Assembly: GCA_964456625.1 (NCBI GenBank)
Contig: CAYWBO010000002.1
Location: forward strand, 1 to 64,000
Reading direction: 5' to 3'
Source: Sulfidibacterium sp964456625
Lineage (GTDB): Bacteria; Bacteroidota; Bacteroidia; Bacteroidales; F082
Length of the DNA: 64,000 nt
Shown: positions 9,268 through 17,694 of the stretch, in pieces
Numbering within the stretch: position 1 is the first letter of the stretch
Layout of the letters: every line of letters starts with the position of its first letter
The notes under the pieces: generated by a model
Told to the model about the DNA's origin: nothing
The model's database searches: none
Seen by the model: only the letters and a program-made list of their open reading frames with translations
Position numbers and translations under genes: made by a program

Positions 9268-10419
9268 CTAGCGCAAAAAGTATCCCATGCCGACGCCAAT
9301 GAAAGTGGCGATGGCATAACCCAGGGTGCCACACAAAATGGCGGGGATCACCAGCGATTTCCAGCGGCGCCCCACGGCCATAGCAGCAGCGGTGGTCGGG
9401 CCACCCATATTGGCGTTGGAAGCAATGACAATTTCTGCCAGATCGAGTTTGAACAGCTTCCCGAAAAACAGGATAAACAGCAGGTGTACAAAAAGGATCG
9501 AGCCGGCGAAGAGAAACAAAATCGGTCCGTATTTCATTACAATGTAAATATTAGCGCTGGCGCCGATGGCAGCAAAAAATATCTGCATGAAAAAGGTACC
9601 GATCAGATCGGCGCCCTTGATGCTGTTCATCTGTTTTGGGGCAATGGTCGCAATCGCGATGATCAACAAAGTGATGATCAGAATGGCGCTGCCTTTGATG
9701 CCGATCATATCCTGCAAAAGAAAACCGATGGCCGATACCATCAAGCCGATGGTCAGTGCTTTTCCTATGTCCAGAAGGCTCGGGTTCTGGTCGCTGTTAT
9801 CGAAACTAAAGTCTTTGTTTTCTGCCAGGTCTGCTTCTTTCTGGTGATTGTTTTTGTAATTCCTCTTCAAAAATCCTACGGAAGGAAGGGCAAAAAGGAT
9901 CAGGAAATAGACGGTCATTACCAGATTGTCGGCAGCCACACCGGCGGTGAGCAGATTGCTGTTGTGGAGTTGTAACGCAGCGGAAGTAGCCACGTAGTTC
10001 ATAGAACCGCCGATATAGGTTGAGCAAAAAATGCCGGCCAGTTTCCAGCCTTCGGCGCCCAGAGGGATAAGTTTAAACGCCACAATAGTTCCGACAATGG
10101 TTCCAATCGCCCCGATGATGAAGGCGATCAATGTGGGGCCGGATTCTTTGATAATTCGTTTCATGTTGGCCCTGAACAACAGCAACGGAACGGCCAACGG
10201 CACGAGATACGACCATACAATGTCGTAAGTAGTGGCCGCGGTAGGTATGATGGAGAGGTTCGAAAGTATAAAGGTCAGCAGGATGGTGACTACCACTGCG
10301 GAAAGCTTATTTCCCCACTTGGTTTTTTGTTCGGCCCAGATTCCGAAAGTAGCAGCAAATACCAGAACAGCCCACAACAGCCAATGCTGTTGAGGCCCAA
10401 TTAAAGCGTGTTCAAACAT
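9268..10419 (-). CDS. DUF819 family integral membrane protein
   Basis: This 383-residue protein has about ten hydrophobic helices. The two halves carry related Gly/Asn-rich motifs, YIGGSMNYVATSAAL in the first and ASNANMGGPTTAAAMA in the second, as expected for DUF819 proteins. These resemble inverted-repeat secondary transporters with two broken helices. The Lys/Glu/Asp-rich loop between the halves (around KNNHQKEADLAENKDFS) is cytoplasmic-like. The transported compound is unknown, and no enzyme gene next to it points to a substrate. It has its own promoter (10440-10468) and seems monocistronic. Confidence 0.85.
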   Translation of the reverse strand: MFEHALIGPQQHWLLWAVLVFAATFGIWAEQKTKWGNKLSAVVVTILLTFILSNLSIIPTAATTYDIVWSYLVPLAVPLLLFRANMKRIIKESGPTLIAFIIGAIGTIVGTIVAFKLIPLGAEGWKLAGIFCSTYIGGSMNYVATSAALQLHNSNLLTAGVAADNLVMTVYFLILFALPSVGFLKRNYKNNHQKEADLAENKDFSFDNSDQNPSLLDIGKALTIGLMVSAIGFLLQDMIGIKGSAILIITLLIIAIATIAPKQMNSIKGADLIGTFFMQIFFAAIGASANIYIVMKYGPILFLFAGSILFVHLLFILFFGKLFKLDLAEIVIASNANMGGPTTAAAMAVGRRWKSLVIPAILCGTLGYAIATFIGVGMGYFLR

Positions 10420-10439
10420 AGAGCAGATTTTTTCAAGCG

Positions 10440-10468
10440 CAAATGTATGGGAAAAATTAAGAAATCAA
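10440..10468 (-). promoter_or_regulatory. Promoter of the DUF819 gene
   Basis: On the minus strand TTG (10466-10468) and TACATTTG (10440-10447) are separated by 18 bases. The start codon lies 20 bases further on. Confidence 0.6.
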
Positions 10469-10570
10469 AATCTTAAGTCTTTCCGTTTTATGCTGAAGGC
10501 CTTTTCTATCTTTAAAATCTATAGGTTCACTTATGTGGGATGTTAATAAAACCGGTTGATATTCTTTTGG

Positions 10571-11521
10571 TTACAAGCTCACCGGAATGGTTTTTTTCTC
10601 CCTGACGTAGTTGAGCGCATTCAATGCGGCAATGGTACCGTCAGCAACAGCCGTAGTAATCTGCCGGTATTGCTTAGTTCTGCAGTCGCCTGCGGCGAAA
10701 ACCCCGGGAATGTTGGTCTGTAGCTTTTCGTCGGTGACGATCTCATTCCACTGGTTCAGCTTTACTTCACTGTTTTTGAAGGCGCCTGTGTTGGCTTCGT
10801 AACCGATAAAAATAAAAGCTCCGTCGATGGCAAGTTCACTTTCAACGCCTGTCTTCAGGTTGGTATATTCGATTTTGCGAAGGCTCTCATCCCCGTAAAA
10901 ACCGGTGATATGGGAATCCATGATAAAGTTGATCTTGGGATGTTCTTCAGCTTCCCGAACCGCCTGTTCAAAAGCCTGAAAATGGTCAAATTCGTGAAGG
11001 ATGGTTACTTTGCTGGCGTACTTTGTCAGTGATACGGCTTCTTCCAGTGCGGAATTACCCCCACCGACGACCACGATCTCCTTGTCCTGGAAAAAGTCGC
11101 CGTCGCAGGTGGCACAATAAGAAATGCCGCGTCCTTTGTATTCGGCTTCGCCGGGCACATTCAGCATGCGCGAACGGCCCCCGGTGGCCAGGATCAGTGC
11201 GGGAGCCTGGTAAGTTTCGCCGTTTTCCAACGCGATTTCATGTTCCTCTTTTCCAAAACGGATATCCGAGATCTTTACATTGGATTTGATCGTGCATCCG
11301 AATGATTTGGCCTGTCTGGCCATGTTGGAAGACAGCTGATATCCGGAAATGCTTTCGAAGCCGGGATAATTGGCGATCTCGTAGGTCAGGATCATCTGTC
11401 CGCCCGGTGTTCCGTTGTCCAGGATCAGCACATTCGATTTGGCACGGGCCAGATAAATACCGGCAGTCAGGCCGGCCGGGCCGCCGCCGAGAACAATGAC
11501 ATCGTATTGATTTTCAATCAT
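10571..11521 (-). CDS. trxB: Thioredoxin reductase
   Basis: This 316-residue FAD- and NADPH-dependent protein has the standard low-molecular-weight thioredoxin reductase layout. It starts with the FAD-binding GGGPAGLTAGIYLARA (residues 12-27). The redox-active CATCDGD follows with Cys136 and Cys139, then the NADPH-binding VVGGGNSALEEA and the closing GVFAAGDCRTKQYRQI. NADPH electrons pass through FAD and the CxxC to a thioredoxin. The adjacent upstream gene (11601) encodes an atypical thioredoxin that is the obvious partner. A terminator-like hairpin (11535-11570) separates the two, so trxB is either made by read-through or from a promoter I did not find. Confidence 0.95.
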   Translation of the reverse strand: MIENQYDVIVLGGGPAGLTAGIYLARAKSNVLILDNGTPGGQMILTYEIANYPGFESISGYQLSSNMARQAKSFGCTIKSNVKISDIRFGKEEHEIALENGETYQAPALILATGGRSRMLNVPGEAEYKGRGISYCATCDGDFFQDKEIVVVGGGNSALEEAVSLTKYASKVTILHEFDHFQAFEQAVREAEEHPKINFIMDSHITGFYGDESLRKIEYTNLKTGVESELAIDGAFIFIGYEANTGAFKNSEVKLNQWNEIVTDEKLQTNIPGVFAAGDCRTKQYRQITTAVADGTIAALNALNYVREKKTIPVSL

Positions 11522-11534
11522 TTTATTTGTGTTT

Positions 11535-11570
11535 AAAAAGCCGGTGACAGTCTTCCCGCCACCGGTTTTT
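11535..11570 (-). terminator. Terminator-like hairpin between the thioredoxin gene and trxB
   Basis: On the minus strand the stem CCGGTG / CACCGG has a 13-base loop and is followed by C and five T. It lies after the thioredoxin stop and directly before trxB, so it may reduce trxB expression relative to the thioredoxin. Confidence 0.55.
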
Positions 11571-11600
11571 TAGTTTTTAACTCCTTTCAGGGTTAATTTC

Positions 11601-11945
11601 TTATTTAAATTCCCTGTCCAGAATGGTGGTAATTTGTTCTTTTGACTGGATGCTGCTGGTGGCGGCTGCTACTTTCCCGTTTTTGAAGTAAACGGTGAAA
11701 GGAAGTCCCATAAATCCGCGGCATTCGGGTAATTCTCTGATCACTCTGGCATCCGGGCTGTCAAAAGCCATATCTCTGAATTCCACCTGGGTGTATTCGT
11801 CCTGAAGTTCTTCCATGGCTGCATACACCGGTACACACATGGGCCCCATACGTCCGCAGCAGATCATTACATTTTCGTTTTCGTTCAAAATTTCAGCGAA
11901 CTGAGCTTCTGAAGCGACATGTTTTAAGGTTGTAGGTAAAGTCAT
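11601..11945 (-). CDS. Thioredoxin-family protein with non-canonical active site
   Basis: This 114-residue protein follows the thioredoxin fold: helix, strand ENVMICC, active-site loop, helix VPVYAAMEELQDEY, strand VEFRDMAFD, and the cis-Pro segment GLPFTVYFKNGKV. The active site does not read WCGPC. At the equivalent place it has ICCGRMGPMC, with Cys29, Cys30 and Cys37, so a CxxC pair is replaced by cysteines six residues apart plus an adjacent one. The protein has no signal peptide. It is upstream of trxB on the same strand, so it is probably reduced by that enzyme. Disulfide exchange, persulfide or metal chemistry are all possible and cannot be told apart from sequence. Confidence 0.8.
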   Translation of the reverse strand: MTLPTTLKHVASEAQFAEILNENENVMICCGRMGPMCVPVYAAMEELQDEYTQVEFRDMAFDSPDARVIRELPECRGFMGLPFTVYFKNGKVAAATSSIQSKEQITTILDREFK

Positions 11946-12104
11946 TTTATCTTTATTTTAAGTGAACGATACTTCGGGTATCACAAACTGTGCCACTGAC
12001 AGTACTGTAAATAGCTTCACAGCTAACTGTAAATGAAGATGATATATAAAATATGACGAAACCGTATAGGAATGGAAATCCTGTCAGTATTGTCAGTCAG
12101 GATG

Positions 12105-12773
12105 TCAAACGCTGAGCTGCCGGCGGATGTCATCCAGAAAGGTTTCCAGTTTCGGCCGCCGGTATTGCATGATCCATCTGGGATGGGGTAGCGGTACAAT
12201 TTCCCTGAAGATCTTCAGCTCCATGTTGAGCATTTGCAGGTACTCAAAATTCTTTCCCTGTCCCAGGCAAAAACATTTCTGCGTTTCGATGCCCAAGGCG
12301 ATTTGCTGGATTAACGTTTTTACGATAAAGGGCTTCAGGCTTCTTTCCAGCGATTTATGATCATAATAATTGAAGTTCTTATTGTCTTTTACAAAGCCCA
12401 GCGGGCTTACGGCACCGATGTAATAGTGTTTGTAAAAATGTTCGGGCCCGCCCATGTGATCGATCAGCGAATAGATAAAAACGGAAGACAATTCAGGTTT
12501 CTTGTCAAAGTCGTTGTCAATGCCGCAGCTTTCCTTCAGTCTGATGGGGTCGGTAAAGGGGATGCCGGTGACCCCAGCACCGAACCTTCCGGGATTGATG
12601 CCCAGGATGATGCGCCGCCTTTTTTGATCGTGATAATATTTTGAATAAAATTCCCGGCAAACCTTCCATGTTTCCTGATTTTTAAAAGGATTCATGACTT
12701 CAATCCCTTCGGGAAGATGCTCTTTTATTTCCAATTCGTCGTAGAACTTGAGTATTTTGTCTGAAACGTACAT
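12105..12773 (-). CDS. SMUG2-like uracil-DNA glycosylase family protein
   Basis: The 222-residue protein belongs to the SMUG2/DUF4918 branch of the uracil-DNA glycosylase superfamily. The water-activating motif region GINPGRFGAG lies at residues 59-68, followed by VTGIPFTDP, equivalent to the INPGPFGMAQTGVPF loop of SMUG1. The second active-site loop is the HPRW in VPLPHPRWIMQYRR near the C-terminus. Such enzymes excise uracil or other deaminated bases in base excision repair; family members vary in preference, SMUG2 being linked to hypoxanthine and xanthine as well as uracil. It stands alone between the thioredoxin pair and gdhA. The start is the only ATG ahead of the conserved part. Confidence 0.8.
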   Translation of the reverse strand: MYVSDKILKFYDELEIKEHLPEGIEVMNPFKNQETWKVCREFYSKYYHDQKRRRIILGINPGRFGAGVTGIPFTDPIRLKESCGIDNDFDKKPELSSVFIYSLIDHMGGPEHFYKHYYIGAVSPLGFVKDNKNFNYYDHKSLERSLKPFIVKTLIQQIALGIETQKCFCLGQGKNFEYLQMLNMELKIFREIVPLPHPRWIMQYRRPKLETFLDDIRRQLSV

Positions 12774-13146
12774 TTTCGTGTTGTTTAGTCGGTCATCGAA
12801 GGAGAAATACCTGAAAGTATTGCGCCCGTTTTATCCCTGCCTTAACGGATATAAAGATAATGCAAGAAAAGGCAAAAGAGGATAAGTGAATTACGTAGAT
12901 GTCCCTAAGGTTTTTTCTGTTTTTTAGTTTTAAGTTTGAATTAACTACACTCTTTATCAAAATTCAAAAATATATAGTTTATAATTATCTGAATGTTAAA
13001 TAATTGAAAATAATTTTGTCGTCAGTTTTAAATTGTTCGAAATCGTTATAAATTCTCTTAAAACGAGAACCGCTCCGAAATATGATTTAATTTTGCGGCT
13101 TCAAACTGAAAAACAATTTTGTGATTGTAAAATTTAAATAAGAGTT
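12774..13146. other. 373-base divergent intergenic region upstream of gdhA
   Basis: No protein or RNA gene is visible. The right half is AT-rich and holds two candidate plus-strand -7 elements, TAATTTTG at 13011-13018 and at 13088-13095. I found no convincing -7 box for the leftward glycosylase gene. Confidence 0.5.
13088..13095 (+). promoter_or_regulatory. -7 element for gdhA
   Basis: TAATTTTG matches TAnnTTTG, 51 bases before the start codon. A second copy at 13011-13018 could be a further start site; neither has a clear TTG at -33 spacing. Confidence 0.45.
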
Positions 13147-14484
13147 ATGAATCTTGACTTAATTATGAACAACCTGGAAAAGAAACATCCAGGCGAATCA
13201 GAGTACCTTCAAGCAGTACGAGAAGTGCTTGAATCCATAGTAGATGTAGTAGAAGAAAACCCGCATTTTGAAACCGCTGGAATCATTGAACGTTTGGTAG
13301 AGCCGGATCGAATTCTGACTTTTAAAGTGTCGTGGGTTGACGACGAAGGAAAAGTCCAGGTAAACCTCGGATACCGTGTTCAGTTCAACAATGCGCTGGG
13401 CCCGTACAAAGGCGGCCTTCGTTTTCACCCCAGCGTGAACCTGAGTATTTTGAAATTCCTCGGCTTTGAGCAGATCTTCAAAAATTCTCTGACTACGCTC
13501 CCTATGGGCGGCGGTAAAGGTGGTTCAGACTTTAACCCCAAAGGAAAATCAGATAATGAGATCATGCGTTTCTGCCAGGCTTTCATGCTGGAGCTGTGGA
13601 AACTCATCGGACCTCAGACCGACGTCCCTGCCGGTGATATCGGCGTGGGCGGAAAAGAAATCGGCTATCTGTACGGTATGTACAAAAAACTGGCCCGTGA
13701 AAATACCGGAGTACTTACCGGTAAAGGACTGGGCTGGGGCGGTAGTTTGATTCGTCCGGAAGCTACCGGTTTCGGCGGTGCTTATTTCACAAAAGACATG
13801 CTGGAAGTAGGTGGTGATTCTTACGAAGGAAAAGTCGTGACCCTTTCGGGTTTCGGAAACGTAGCCTGGGGTGCTGCTTTGAAAGTGACTGAGCTGGGCG
13901 GAAAAGTGGTGACGATTTCAGGTCCTGATGGTTATATTTACGATCCGGATGGTATTTCCGGAGAAAAAATCGATTATCTGCTTGAACTGAGAGCCTCCAA
14001 TCAGGATATCGTAGCTCCTTATGCCCATGAGTTCCCGGGATCAACTTTCGTTCCTGGAAAGCACCCTTGGGAAGTGAAATGCGACATTGCCATGCCTTGC
14101 GCTACCCAGAATGAACTGAATGGCGAAGATGCCAACAATCTCATCAAAAACGGCGTAAAAGCAGTGGCCGAAGTTTCCAATATGGGATGTACTCCGGAAG
14201 CGGTGAATGCCTTCCATGCCAACAAAATTCCATTCGGACCCGGAAAGGCAGTAAACGCCGGAGGCGTTGCCGTTTCAGGACTTGAAATGTCTCAGAATTC
14301 CATGAAACTTTCCTGGTCTACCGACGAAGTCGATCAGAAACTGAAAGGCATCATGAATTCAATCCACGCTGTTTGTATTCAGTACGGTACTGAAGAGGAC
14401 GGCTATATCAATTATGTAAAAGGCGCAAACATTGCCGGTTTCCTTAAAGTTGCCAATGCAATGCTTGACCAGGGAATCATATAG
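13147..14484 (+). CDS. gdhA: NADP-type glutamate dehydrogenase
   Basis: The 445-residue length fits hexameric small-subunit glutamate dehydrogenase, which interconverts 2-oxoglutarate plus ammonium and glutamate. Substrate-binding and catalytic motifs are all present: GPYKGGLRFHPSVN, PMGGGKGGSDFNPKGKS with the catalytic lysine region, and QTDVPAGDIGVGGKEIGY. The dinucleotide fold begins at LSGFGNVAWGAALK. NADP use is likely for this family and for an assimilatory role, but is not proved. The gene is monocistronic, with a 373-base upstream region and a very strong terminator after it. Confidence 0.95.
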   Translation: MNLDLIMNNLEKKHPGESEYLQAVREVLESIVDVVEENPHFETAGIIERLVEPDRILTFKVSWVDDEGKVQVNLGYRVQFNNALGPYKGGLRFHPSVNLSILKFLGFEQIFKNSLTTLPMGGGKGGSDFNPKGKSDNEIMRFCQAFMLELWKLIGPQTDVPAGDIGVGGKEIGYLYGMYKKLARENTGVLTGKGLGWGGSLIRPEATGFGGAYFTKDMLEVGGDSYEGKVVTLSGFGNVAWGAALKVTELGGKVVTISGPDGYIYDPDGISGEKIDYLLELRASNQDIVAPYAHEFPGSTFVPGKHPWEVKCDIAMPCATQNELNGEDANNLIKNGVKAVAEVSNMGCTPEAVNAFHANKIPFGPGKAVNAGGVAVSGLEMSQNSMKLSWSTDEVDQKLKGIMNSIHAVCIQYGTEEDGYINYVKGANIAGFLKVANAMLDQGII

Positions 14485-14510
14485 TTACAGCTTATTAATA
14501 TTGATTCAGC

Positions 14511-14548
14511 AGCCGCTTTGTCGTCCAGACAAAGCGGCTCTTTTTTTT
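14511..14548 (+). terminator. Rho-independent terminator of gdhA
   Basis: A perfect 12-bp stem AGCCGCTTTGTC / GACAAAGCGGCT with a 5-base loop is followed by C and eight T. Confidence 0.95.
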
Positions 14549-14661
14549 GATGAATTCAGATAAAAACCGGGAGTTTCATTTTTTTCCTGATGAAAACATC
14601 TAATTTTTCGATGGTTAAAATGTTTGGATACCCGACAGGAGGAAGTTTCCAAACGATTTAT

Positions 14662-14669
14662 TATCTTCG
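14662..14669 (+). promoter_or_regulatory. Candidate -7 element for the topoisomerase IV gene
   Basis: TATCTTCG differs from TAnnTTTG at one position, a variant that also recurs at 25913-25920. It lies 86 bases before the start codon. Confidence 0.35.
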
Positions 14670-14755
14670 CATCCTTAAAATCGACAAACGCAGCTTTCTT
14701 TGGCAAAGCTGTCTCTGATGCGAATAGTTTAAGTGGTTTTTAATCAATAGCGTGC

Positions 14756-17503
14756 ATGGACGAGAACGACGAATTACAGGTACCTGAAGGGGAAGAACTG
14801 CCCGGGAAACCGGAAAGGGGACCGGAAGAGGAAACCCGCCAAATATATCTTCATGGGATGTATGAGAACTGGTTTCTGGATTACGCATCCTATGTCATTT
14901 TAGAGCGTGCCGTGCCTGAGATCACGGACGGTTTAAAGCCTGTTCAGCGACGAATCCTTCACGCTATGTTTCGCATTGATGACGGCCGTTTTAATAAAGT
15001 GGCCAATCTCATCGGGCAAACCATGCAGTTTCACCCGCACGGTGATGCTTCCATCGGGGATGCCCTCGTGCAGTTGGGACAGAAAGATCTGCTGATTGAA
15101 ACCCAGGGTAACTGGGGAAATGTGCTCACGGGTGACAGCGCCGCTGCGCCCCGTTACATCGAAGCCCGGTTGTCGTCCTTTGCCAAGGACGTGGTTTTCA
15201 ATCCCAAGACTACCGACTGGAAGGCGTCTTACGACGGACGTAATAAGGAGCCCGTCACCTTGCCGGTGAAATTTCCGTTGTTGCTGGCACAGGGGGTGGA
15301 AGGGATTGCCGTTGGTCTGGCGTCCAAGATCTTACCACATAATTTTAATGAATTAATTGATGCCTCCATCCTGTATCTTCAGGGAAAGGATTTTGAGCTT
15401 TATCCCGATTTCAATACCGGTGGAATGGCGGATGTTTCCAGATATAACGAGGGAGTCCGTGGCGGCAAAGTCAGGATCCGGGCCAAGATATCACAAAGAG
15501 ATAAAAAAACACTGGTCATTACGGAGATCCCGTTTTCCACTACAACTTCTTCACTCATCGATTCTATCGTCGCGGCCAGCGAAAAAGGAAAGATCAAGAT
15601 CAAGAAAATTGATGACAACACGGCAGAACATGTTGAAGTTGTGATCTTCCTGTCGAACAATGTTTCACCCGATCAGACCATTGATGCGCTCTACGCCTTC
15701 ACCGGCTGCGAAGTTTCTATTTCTCCCAATTCGTGTGTTATCCTGGAGGACAAGCCCAGCTTCATATCGGTCAAAAAAATCCTCAGAAATAATACGGATA
15801 ATACGGTGTCTCTGTTGAAGAAAGAGCTGGATATCAGGCTGGGGGAACTGAATGACCAGTGGCATTTTGCTTCGCTGGAAAAGATCTTCATCGAAAACAG
15901 GATCTATCTGTTGATCGAAGAATGTGAAACCTGGGAAAGTGTGTTAAGCACCATTGACAATGGCCTGGAGCCGTTTAAAAAGAAGTTAAGGCGGGAAGTT
16001 ACCGAAGAGGACCTGGTACGACTTACGGAGATTAAGATCAAACGTATCTCGAAATTCAATTCTTTTAAGGCTGATGAGCAAATCAAAAAGACGGAAGAGG
16101 AAATTGAAGAAGTAAAAAATCATCTGGCGCATTTGGTGGATTATGCCATTAACTATTACCGTCAGATCAAAAAGAAATATGGAAAAGGAAGGGAACGAAA
16201 GACCGAATTGAGGAACTTCGATACCATTCAGGCCTCTGCTGTGGCAGTTTCCAATGAAAAACTTTATGTAAACCGGGAAGAAGGTTTTGCCGGTACCGGA
16301 CTGAAAAGAGATGAATATGTCTGCGATTGTTCCGATCTGGACGATATGATAGCCTTTAAAGAAGACGGAACCTTTACAGTGACCAAAGTGGCAGAAAAAG
16401 TGTTCATCGGAAAGGGGGTTATCTATCTGGATGTGTTCAAGAAAAACGATGACCGCACGATTTATAACATGGTTTATCGTGACGGACGGCAGGGTAGTTT
16501 TTATGTAAAACGGTTTCCCGTCAAGGGGGTTACGAGAGACAAGATCTACGAGCTTACCAAAGGAACGGCGAATTCCAAGGTGGTCTATTTCACCGCCAAT
16601 CCCAACGGGGAGGCCGAAGTCATTCGTGTGAACCTGAGGCCAAGGCCACGGATGAAAAAGACCAGTGTTGATTTCGATTTCAGTGAACTGGCTATCAAGG
16701 GAAGAGCTTCCCAGGGAAATATTTTGAGCCGCGTTCCCATCCGTAATATCGTGAAACGTGAAGAAGGCGTTTCGACGCTGGGAGCCCGCGATATCTGGTA
16801 TGACGAGACTGTGAGAAGGCTCAACTCCGAGGACCGCGGAAGGCATCTGGGAGCTTTCAAAAGTGATGATAAGATACTGACAGTCCTGTCTACAGGAGAA
16901 TTTAAACTGACGGGCTACGACCTTTCAACGCATTTTGACGATGAAATGACCCATCTCGAGAAATTTGATCCGGATAAAATTATTACTGCCGTTTATTACG
17001 ACGGAGCGTTGGACAAGTATTATGTGAAGCGTTTTCAGATAGAAGAAGACACCCCTATCAATAAGAAGAACCTGTTCATTTCGGAAGCAAAAGGCTCCGA
17101 GCTGGTCTTTTATTCGCTGGATTACCTTCCCAGGTTGCAGATGGAAGTAGAATCCAGATCGGGCGACGATGTCACGCTTCAGGTAGTCCATCTGGCGGAT
17201 TACATTGGGGTGAAGAGTTTCCGGGCCCGGGGAAAACGTTTGGGTGACAAAAAGATAAAAAAACTCAAACTGATCGACCCAATTCCGTATGAACCACCTG
17301 AACCGGAAGAGTCTGATGAAAAAGAGATTATAGATGAAGAAGAAAATACTGAAGCGACCGAAGAAGTAGACGCTGCCGAACCGGAAGAGGAGACGGAAGA
17401 AGAAGAAAACGAAGGTGCTGCTCCTGAACCTGAAAAAGATGATTCAGATAATTCCAATGAAAAACGCGAAAAGGATGATGCTTCCCAGATGGAACTGTTC
17501 TAA
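14756..17503 (+). CDS. parC: DNA topoisomerase IV subunit A
   Basis: This 915-residue type IIA topoisomerase subunit cleaves and religates DNA during decatenation, with ParE as ATPase partner. The GyrA/ParC core is clear: ITDGLKPVQRRILHAM, then QTMQFHPHGDASIGDALVQ with the winged-helix residues, and catalytic Tyr134 in APRYIEARLS. The C-terminal half has beta-pinwheel-like repeats but no obvious GyrA box (QRRGGKG), which favours ParC over GyrA. The last 70 or so residues (from about 843) are extremely acidic, with runs of Glu and Asp, and end in MELF; this is a disordered tail. parE is not adjacent downstream, and its neighbours are unrelated. Confidence 0.9.
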   Translation: MDENDELQVPEGEELPGKPERGPEEETRQIYLHGMYENWFLDYASYVILERAVPEITDGLKPVQRRILHAMFRIDDGRFNKVANLIGQTMQFHPHGDASIGDALVQLGQKDLLIETQGNWGNVLTGDSAAAPRYIEARLSSFAKDVVFNPKTTDWKASYDGRNKEPVTLPVKFPLLLAQGVEGIAVGLASKILPHNFNELIDASILYLQGKDFELYPDFNTGGMADVSRYNEGVRGGKVRIRAKISQRDKKTLVITEIPFSTTTSSLIDSIVAASEKGKIKIKKIDDNTAEHVEVVIFLSNNVSPDQTIDALYAFTGCEVSISPNSCVILEDKPSFISVKKILRNNTDNTVSLLKKELDIRLGELNDQWHFASLEKIFIENRIYLLIEECETWESVLSTIDNGLEPFKKKLRREVTEEDLVRLTEIKIKRISKFNSFKADEQIKKTEEEIEEVKNHLAHLVDYAINYYRQIKKKYGKGRERKTELRNFDTIQASAVAVSNEKLYVNREEGFAGTGLKRDEYVCDCSDLDDMIAFKEDGTFTVTKVAEKVFIGKGVIYLDVFKKNDDRTIYNMVYRDGRQGSFYVKRFPVKGVTRDKIYELTKGTANSKVVYFTANPNGEAEVIRVNLRPRPRMKKTSVDFDFSELAIKGRASQGNILSRVPIRNIVKREEGVSTLGARDIWYDETVRRLNSEDRGRHLGAFKSDDKILTVLSTGEFKLTGYDLSTHFDDEMTHLEKFDPDKIITAVYYDGALDKYYVKRFQIEEDTPINKKNLFISEAKGSELVFYSLDYLPRLQMEVESRSGDDVTLQVVHLADYIGVKSFRARGKRLGDKKIKKLKLIDPIPYEPPEPEESDEKEIIDEEENTEATEEVDAAEPEEETEEEENEGAAPEPEKDDSDNSNEKREKDDASQMELF

Positions 17504-17648
17504 ATTTCGACAATCTTTTTCGCCGTTGATTTAAATCTTTCCTTTTAATGTGCTGATAATTAAAGATCCCGGTCGCCGGAGTTTTTCTGAGAGGAATTTA
17601 CGGCTGTTTGTGACGTTTTTCCCTGCAACCGCGAGATTTTGCTTTTTG

Positions 17649-17656
17649 TAGATTTG
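17649..17656 (+). promoter_or_regulatory. -7 element for the flavodiiron gene
   Basis: TAGATTTG matches TAnnTTTG, 38 bases before the ATG at 17695. Confidence 0.45.
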
Positions 17657-17694
17657 CAAAAAGTTTAACCCGTAAATGATAAATTCCTGCCGGT

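Noticed and set aside
9229..9975. 248-codon plus-strand open frame
   Set aside because: Antisense to the DUF819 membrane protein; its polar, His/Gln-rich composition is the complement of membrane-helix codons.
15986..16846. 286-codon minus-strand open frame
   Set aside because: Antisense to the ParC coding region, with no start signal or family motif.
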